Shown piece after piece: positions 13,871-16,772 of a stretch of 16,772 nt of DNA (its first letter is position 1; every line of letters begins with the position of its first letter). The DNA is taken from contig CALCTW010000138.1 of NCBI GenBank assembly GCA_937907055.1, positions 1-16,772 on the forward strand, in the 5' to 3' direction. The stretch comes from an uncultured Clostridia bacterium. GTDB lineage: Bacteria > Bacillota > Clostridia > Christensenellales > Aristaeellaceae. The translations under genes were made by a program, and so were the position numbers. The notes beneath the pieces were generated by a model. The model did not search any database and was not told the DNA's origin. It worked only from the letters and a program-made list of their open reading frames with translations.

Positions 13871-13899
13871 GCTGTCCGCCCCTTCATTTTGCTGTCCGC
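13871..13899 (+). repeat. Direct repeat GCTGTCCGC upstream of the uvrA promoter
   Basis: GCTGTCCGC occurs at 13871-13879 and again at 13891-13899, exactly 20 bases apart, or about two helical turns. It ends five bases before the -35 of the uvrA promoter. An 11-base palindrome TGCCGTCGGCA (13859-13869) lies next to it. This arrangement suits a DNA-binding regulator; none is identified. Confidence 0.55.
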
Positions 13900-13903
13900 G
13901 CGA

Positions 13904-13932
13904 TAGGCAGAACCCGAAAGATGTGGTATAAT
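13904..13932 (+). promoter_or_regulatory. Extended -10 promoter of uvrA
   Basis: TAGGCA (13904-13909), a 17-base spacer and a perfect TATAAT (13927-13932) preceded by TGG, giving the extended -10 TGGTATAAT. The start would be near 13939. The rest of this 375-base gap (13620-13994) holds the rpmB leader and promoter and an AT-rich stretch (about 13757-13858) in which I see no gene. Confidence 0.85.
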
Positions 13933-13994
13933 GATCGTCTGTCGGCGCGGCTTTCTGTTCCGCGCCACCCCGAACATCCAAAGGAGTACGATCA

Positions 13995-16772
13995 GTGGAA
14001 AATGAGATCATCGTGCGCGGCGCGCGCGAGCATAATTTAAAGAATGTTTCAGTCACCCTTCCCCGCGATCGGATGATCGTTTTTACCGGTCTTTCCGGCA
14101 GCGGAAAGAGCAGTCTTGCTTTTGATACCATTTACGCGGAAGGTCAGCGGCGCTATGTGGAAAGTATGAGCGCCTATGCCCGTCAGTTTCTGGGGCAGAT
14201 GGACAAGCCCGATGTCGATATGATCGAGGGTCTTTCCCCGGCTGTCTCCATCGATCAGAAGACCACCTCCCGCAATCCGCGCTCCACGGTCGGCACGGTC
14301 ACGGAGATCTATGATTACCTCCGTCTCATGTACGCGCGTGTCGGCGTTCCCCACTGCCCCAAATGCGGCAAGGAGATCCGCCGCCAGAGCATCGATGAGA
14401 TCGTGGATGCCGTGCTGGCTTATCCGGAGGGCACCCGCATCATCCTCATGTCTCCCGTCGTGCGCGATCGCAAGGGTGAGCATGTAAAGCTCCTTGAGGA
14501 TGCCCTCAAGGCCGGCTTCCTGCGCGCCCGTATCGACGGCGAAAACTGCGAGCTGGATGATATTCCGCAGCTGGATCCCCAGAAAAAGCATCGCATCGAT
14601 CTGGTGGTGGACCGCGTTGTCATCCGTGACGGAATCCGTCAGCGACTGGCGGATTCCATCGAGACCGCCATGAAGCGTTCCGGCGGTCTGGTCAGCGTGC
14701 AGGTGCTCGGCGGCGAGGAAGCGCTCTTTTCGCAGAATTACGCCTGTCCGGATTGCGGCATCAATATCGAAGAACTCACACCGCGCATGTTTTCCTTCAA
14801 TAATCCCTCGGGCGCCTGCCCCTGCTGCGGCGGCATCGGCAGCCAGATGAAGATCAGTGAGGATCTGGTCGTTCCGGATCAGCGCCTCACCCTGCGCGAG
14901 GGGGCCATCCGCGCCATCGGCTGGAACAGCCGGGAGGAGACTGCCGGCGCCGGCATGATCTACGAATCCCTCGCCCGTCATTACGGCTTCAGTCAGGATA
15001 CGCCCTGGCATGAACTGAGCGATCAGGCCAGGCATGTGCTTCTGTACGGCACAGGCGAAGAAAAGGTCAAGATCCGCTACGAGAGCGCGAACAGCAAGCG
15101 CGAGTATTCCATGGTGTTTGAAGGGGTCATCCCGTCCATGGAGCGCCGTTATCTGGAAACCAAGTCCGATGGCATGAAGGCGGCTTACGAAGAGTTTATG
15201 ACGGCCACTGCCTGCCCGGAATGCGGCGGCAAGCGCCTGAAAAAGGAAAGTCTCGCGGTCACGGTCAACGGCCGCAATATCATCGAGATCTGTGATGACA
15301 ACATCGCGGCCTCCCGCGCCTTCCTGAACGGTCTGTCGCTCACCGGCAATCAGAAGCTGATCGCGGAGCCCATCCTGCGTGAAATGGATGCCCGTCTGGG
15401 CTTTTTGTGTGATGTCGGTCTTTCCTATCTCACGCTTTCCCGCGCGGCGGCCACCCTGTCCGGCGGCGAGGCGCAGCGCATCCGTCTGGCCACGCAGATC
15501 GGCAGCGGCCTGATGGGCGTGCTTTACGTGCTGGATGAGCCGTCCATCGGTCTTCACCAGCGTGATAACACCCGTCTGCTCGGCACCCTGCGCAAGCTGC
15601 GCGATCTGGGCAACACCCTGATCGTGGTCGAACACGATGAGGAAACGCTCCGCAGCGCGGATTATCTGGTGGATATCGGCCCCGGCGCCGGCGAGCACGG
15701 CGGCAGTATCGTGGCGGAAGGCACGGTGGAGCAGGTCATGCAGTGCCCGGAAAGCATCACCGGCCAGTATCTCAGCGGCCGTAAGCGTATTCTGGTGCCG
15801 AAGTCCCGCCGCGCGCCTTCCGCGTGGCTCACCATTCGCGGCGCCCGTCAGCATAATCTCAAAAATATCGATGTTTCCTTCCCACTCGGCGTGTTTTGCG
15901 CGGTCACGGGCGTTTCCGGCAGCGGCAAGAGCAGCCTTGTTAACGGCATTCTGGCCACCGCGCTGCGTCATCAGTTAAACCGCGCGCGCTATCATCATGC
16001 CGATTTTGACGCCCTTGAGGGTGCCGATCAGCTGGATAAGATCATCAACATCGATCAGTCGCCCATCGGACGCAGTCCGCGCAGTAATCCGGCCACCTAC
16101 ACCGGCCTGTTTGATCTCATCCGCAAGGTCTTTGCCATGACCACCGATGCCAGGATCCGCGGCTTCAAGGAGAACCGTTTTTCCTTCAATGTCAAGGGAG
16201 GACGCTGCGAAGCCTGTCAGGGCGATGGCCTCAAGCGCATTGAGATGCATTTTATGGCGGATCTTTTCGTTCCCTGCGAGATCTGCGGCGGTAAACGCTA
16301 TAATTATGAAACGCTGGAGGTCAAGTATCACGGTCTTTCCATCGCCGATGTGCTGGAACTGACTGTGGAGCAGGCCATTGATGTTTTCGCCGCGCACGCG
16401 CCCATCCTCACCAAGCTGCAGACACTTTATGATGTCGGTCTCGGCTACATGAAGCTGGGTCAGCCCGGCACTACCCTGTCCGGCGGCGAGGCGCAGCGTC
16501 TGAAGCTCGCGACGGAGCTTTCCCGCCGCGCCACGGGGCGTACGCTCATTCTGCTGGATGAACCCACGACCGGTCTGCACATGGATGATGTCAACCGCCT
16601 CATCGGCGTTCTGCAGCGCCTGACCGATCTTGGCAACACGGTTCTTGTTATCGAGCATAATCTGGATGTCATCAAGTGCGCCGATTATCTCATCGATCTC
16701 GGCCCCGAAGGCGGGGACGGCGGCGGCACACTGGTCGCCACCGGTACGCCGGAGCAGGTCGCGCGGGTATAG
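13995..16772 (+). CDS. uvrA: Excinuclease ABC subunit A
   Basis: A 925-residue DNA-damage recognition ATPase of nucleotide excision repair; it acts as a dimer with UvrB. The GTG start has AAGGAG eight bases upstream. The first ATPase has Walker A GLSGSGKS (32-39), an LSGGEAQRI signature and LDEPSIGLHQRD. The second has GVSGSGKS (639-646), LSGGEAQRL and LDEPTTGLHMDD. A zinc module CPDC...CPCC lies near residue 250 and the C-terminal zinc finger CEAC...CEIC near 737-765. The DNA-interaction signature VSIDQKTTSRNPRSTVGT is present. The TAG stop is the last codon of the window, and the protein ends GTPEQVARV. Most UvrA proteins continue about a dozen or more residues further (the S-x-T-G/A-x-F/Y-L-K segment), so the tail is short. 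I see no clear LexA box in the promoter region. Confidence 0.97.
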   Translation: MENEIIVRGAREHNLKNVSVTLPRDRMIVFTGLSGSGKSSLAFDTIYAEGQRRYVESMSAYARQFLGQMDKPDVDMIEGLSPAVSIDQKTTSRNPRSTVGTVTEIYDYLRLMYARVGVPHCPKCGKEIRRQSIDEIVDAVLAYPEGTRIILMSPVVRDRKGEHVKLLEDALKAGFLRARIDGENCELDDIPQLDPQKKHRIDLVVDRVVIRDGIRQRLADSIETAMKRSGGLVSVQVLGGEEALFSQNYACPDCGINIEELTPRMFSFNNPSGACPCCGGIGSQMKISEDLVVPDQRLTLREGAIRAIGWNSREETAGAGMIYESLARHYGFSQDTPWHELSDQARHVLLYGTGEEKVKIRYESANSKREYSMVFEGVIPSMERRYLETKSDGMKAAYEEFMTATACPECGGKRLKKESLAVTVNGRNIIEICDDNIAASRAFLNGLSLTGNQKLIAEPILREMDARLGFLCDVGLSYLTLSRAAATLSGGEAQRIRLATQIGSGLMGVLYVLDEPSIGLHQRDNTRLLGTLRKLRDLGNTLIVVEHDEETLRSADYLVDIGPGAGEHGGSIVAEGTVEQVMQCPESITGQYLSGRKRILVPKSRRAPSAWLTIRGARQHNLKNIDVSFPLGVFCAVTGVSGSGKSSLVNGILATALRHQLNRARYHHADFDALEGADQLDKIINIDQSPIGRSPRSNPATYTGLFDLIRKVFAMTTDARIRGFKENRFSFNVKGGRCEACQGDGLKRIEMHFMADLFVPCEICGGKRYNYETLEVKYHGLSIADVLELTVEQAIDVFAAHAPILTKLQTLYDVGLGYMKLGQPGTTLSGGEAQRLKLATELSRRATGRTLILLDEPTTGLHMDDVNRLIGVLQRLTDLGNTVLVIEHNLDVIKCADYLIDLGPEGGDGGGTLVATGTPEQVARV

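Noticed and set aside
13724..13906. Small open frame of 60 codons between rpmB and uvrA
   Set aside because: It has no ribosome binding site and overlaps the rpmB promoter. The hydrophobic product is what an AT-rich spacer gives by chance.
13901..13994. LexA/SOS box at uvrA
   Set aside because: GAAC occurs at 13910 without a correctly spaced GTTC partner, so no SOS site can be supported.
14049..15971. A 640-codon minus-strand frame opposite uvrA
   Set aside because: It has no ribosome binding site, an Ala/His/Asp-rich composition typical of antisense frames in GC-rich genes, and uvrA motifs are intact on the other strand.

Overview
This window looks like chromosomal sequence from a moderately GC-rich anaerobic Firmicute, most likely a gut or rumen clostridium. 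The reasons are a tryptophan T-box leader, strong AAAGGAGG-type ribosome binding sites, sigma-A type promoters, TTG and GTG starts, a four-cysteine ribosomal protein L28 and a lone extracellular sugar-binding protein with an acidic Thr/Pro/Ala-rich linker. The taxonomic placement is inference. I see no transposase, phage gene, CRISPR array, tRNA or rRNA.

Layout. Positions 1-165 hold the last codons of glucose-6-phosphate isomerase and its terminator. Positions 331-1584 encode an exported SGNH/GDSL esterase starting at TTG. A near-consensus promoter at 1608-1636 then drives a sugar operon: an FGGY xylulokinase, a cupin-like DUF4867-type protein, and an L-fucose/L-arabinose-isomerase-family enzyme. 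The operon closes with a terminator at 5501-5532. Positions 5578-5847 hold a promoter and a complete Trp-specific T-box leader (specifier UGG, T-box, terminator). This precedes trpS, which is followed without a visible terminator by an alpha/beta hydrolase, acpS and a fused NAD(P)H-hydrate epimerase/dehydratase. The last three overlap by ATGA. Two terminators around 9781-9872 separate this run from a convergent gene.

That convergent gene (9892-12081, minus strand) encodes an N-terminally anchored or exported, coiled helical domain, then thirteen 8-residue repeats, then a solute-binding domain. Divergent from it is a promoter for two small uncharacterised membrane proteins (12318-13282). A bidirectional terminator (13350-13376) separates them from rpmB on the minus strand. 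A 375-base intergenic region carries the rpmB and uvrA promoters, and uvrA runs to the last base.

How the genes may work together. The operon pairs an isomerase and a kinase with no aldolase or epimerase. A product entering the pentose phosphate pathway directly, such as D-xylulose 5-phosphate, would be the simplest outcome. Most other genes are core functions: tryptophan charging, carrier-protein activation, NAD(P)H repair, translation and DNA repair. The least conventional items are the cupin-like protein inside the sugar operon, the three-part binding protein, the small membrane pair, and the possibility that the Trp T-box controls three non-tryptophan genes downstream of trpS. I did not find anything I would call a clearly new biological system.
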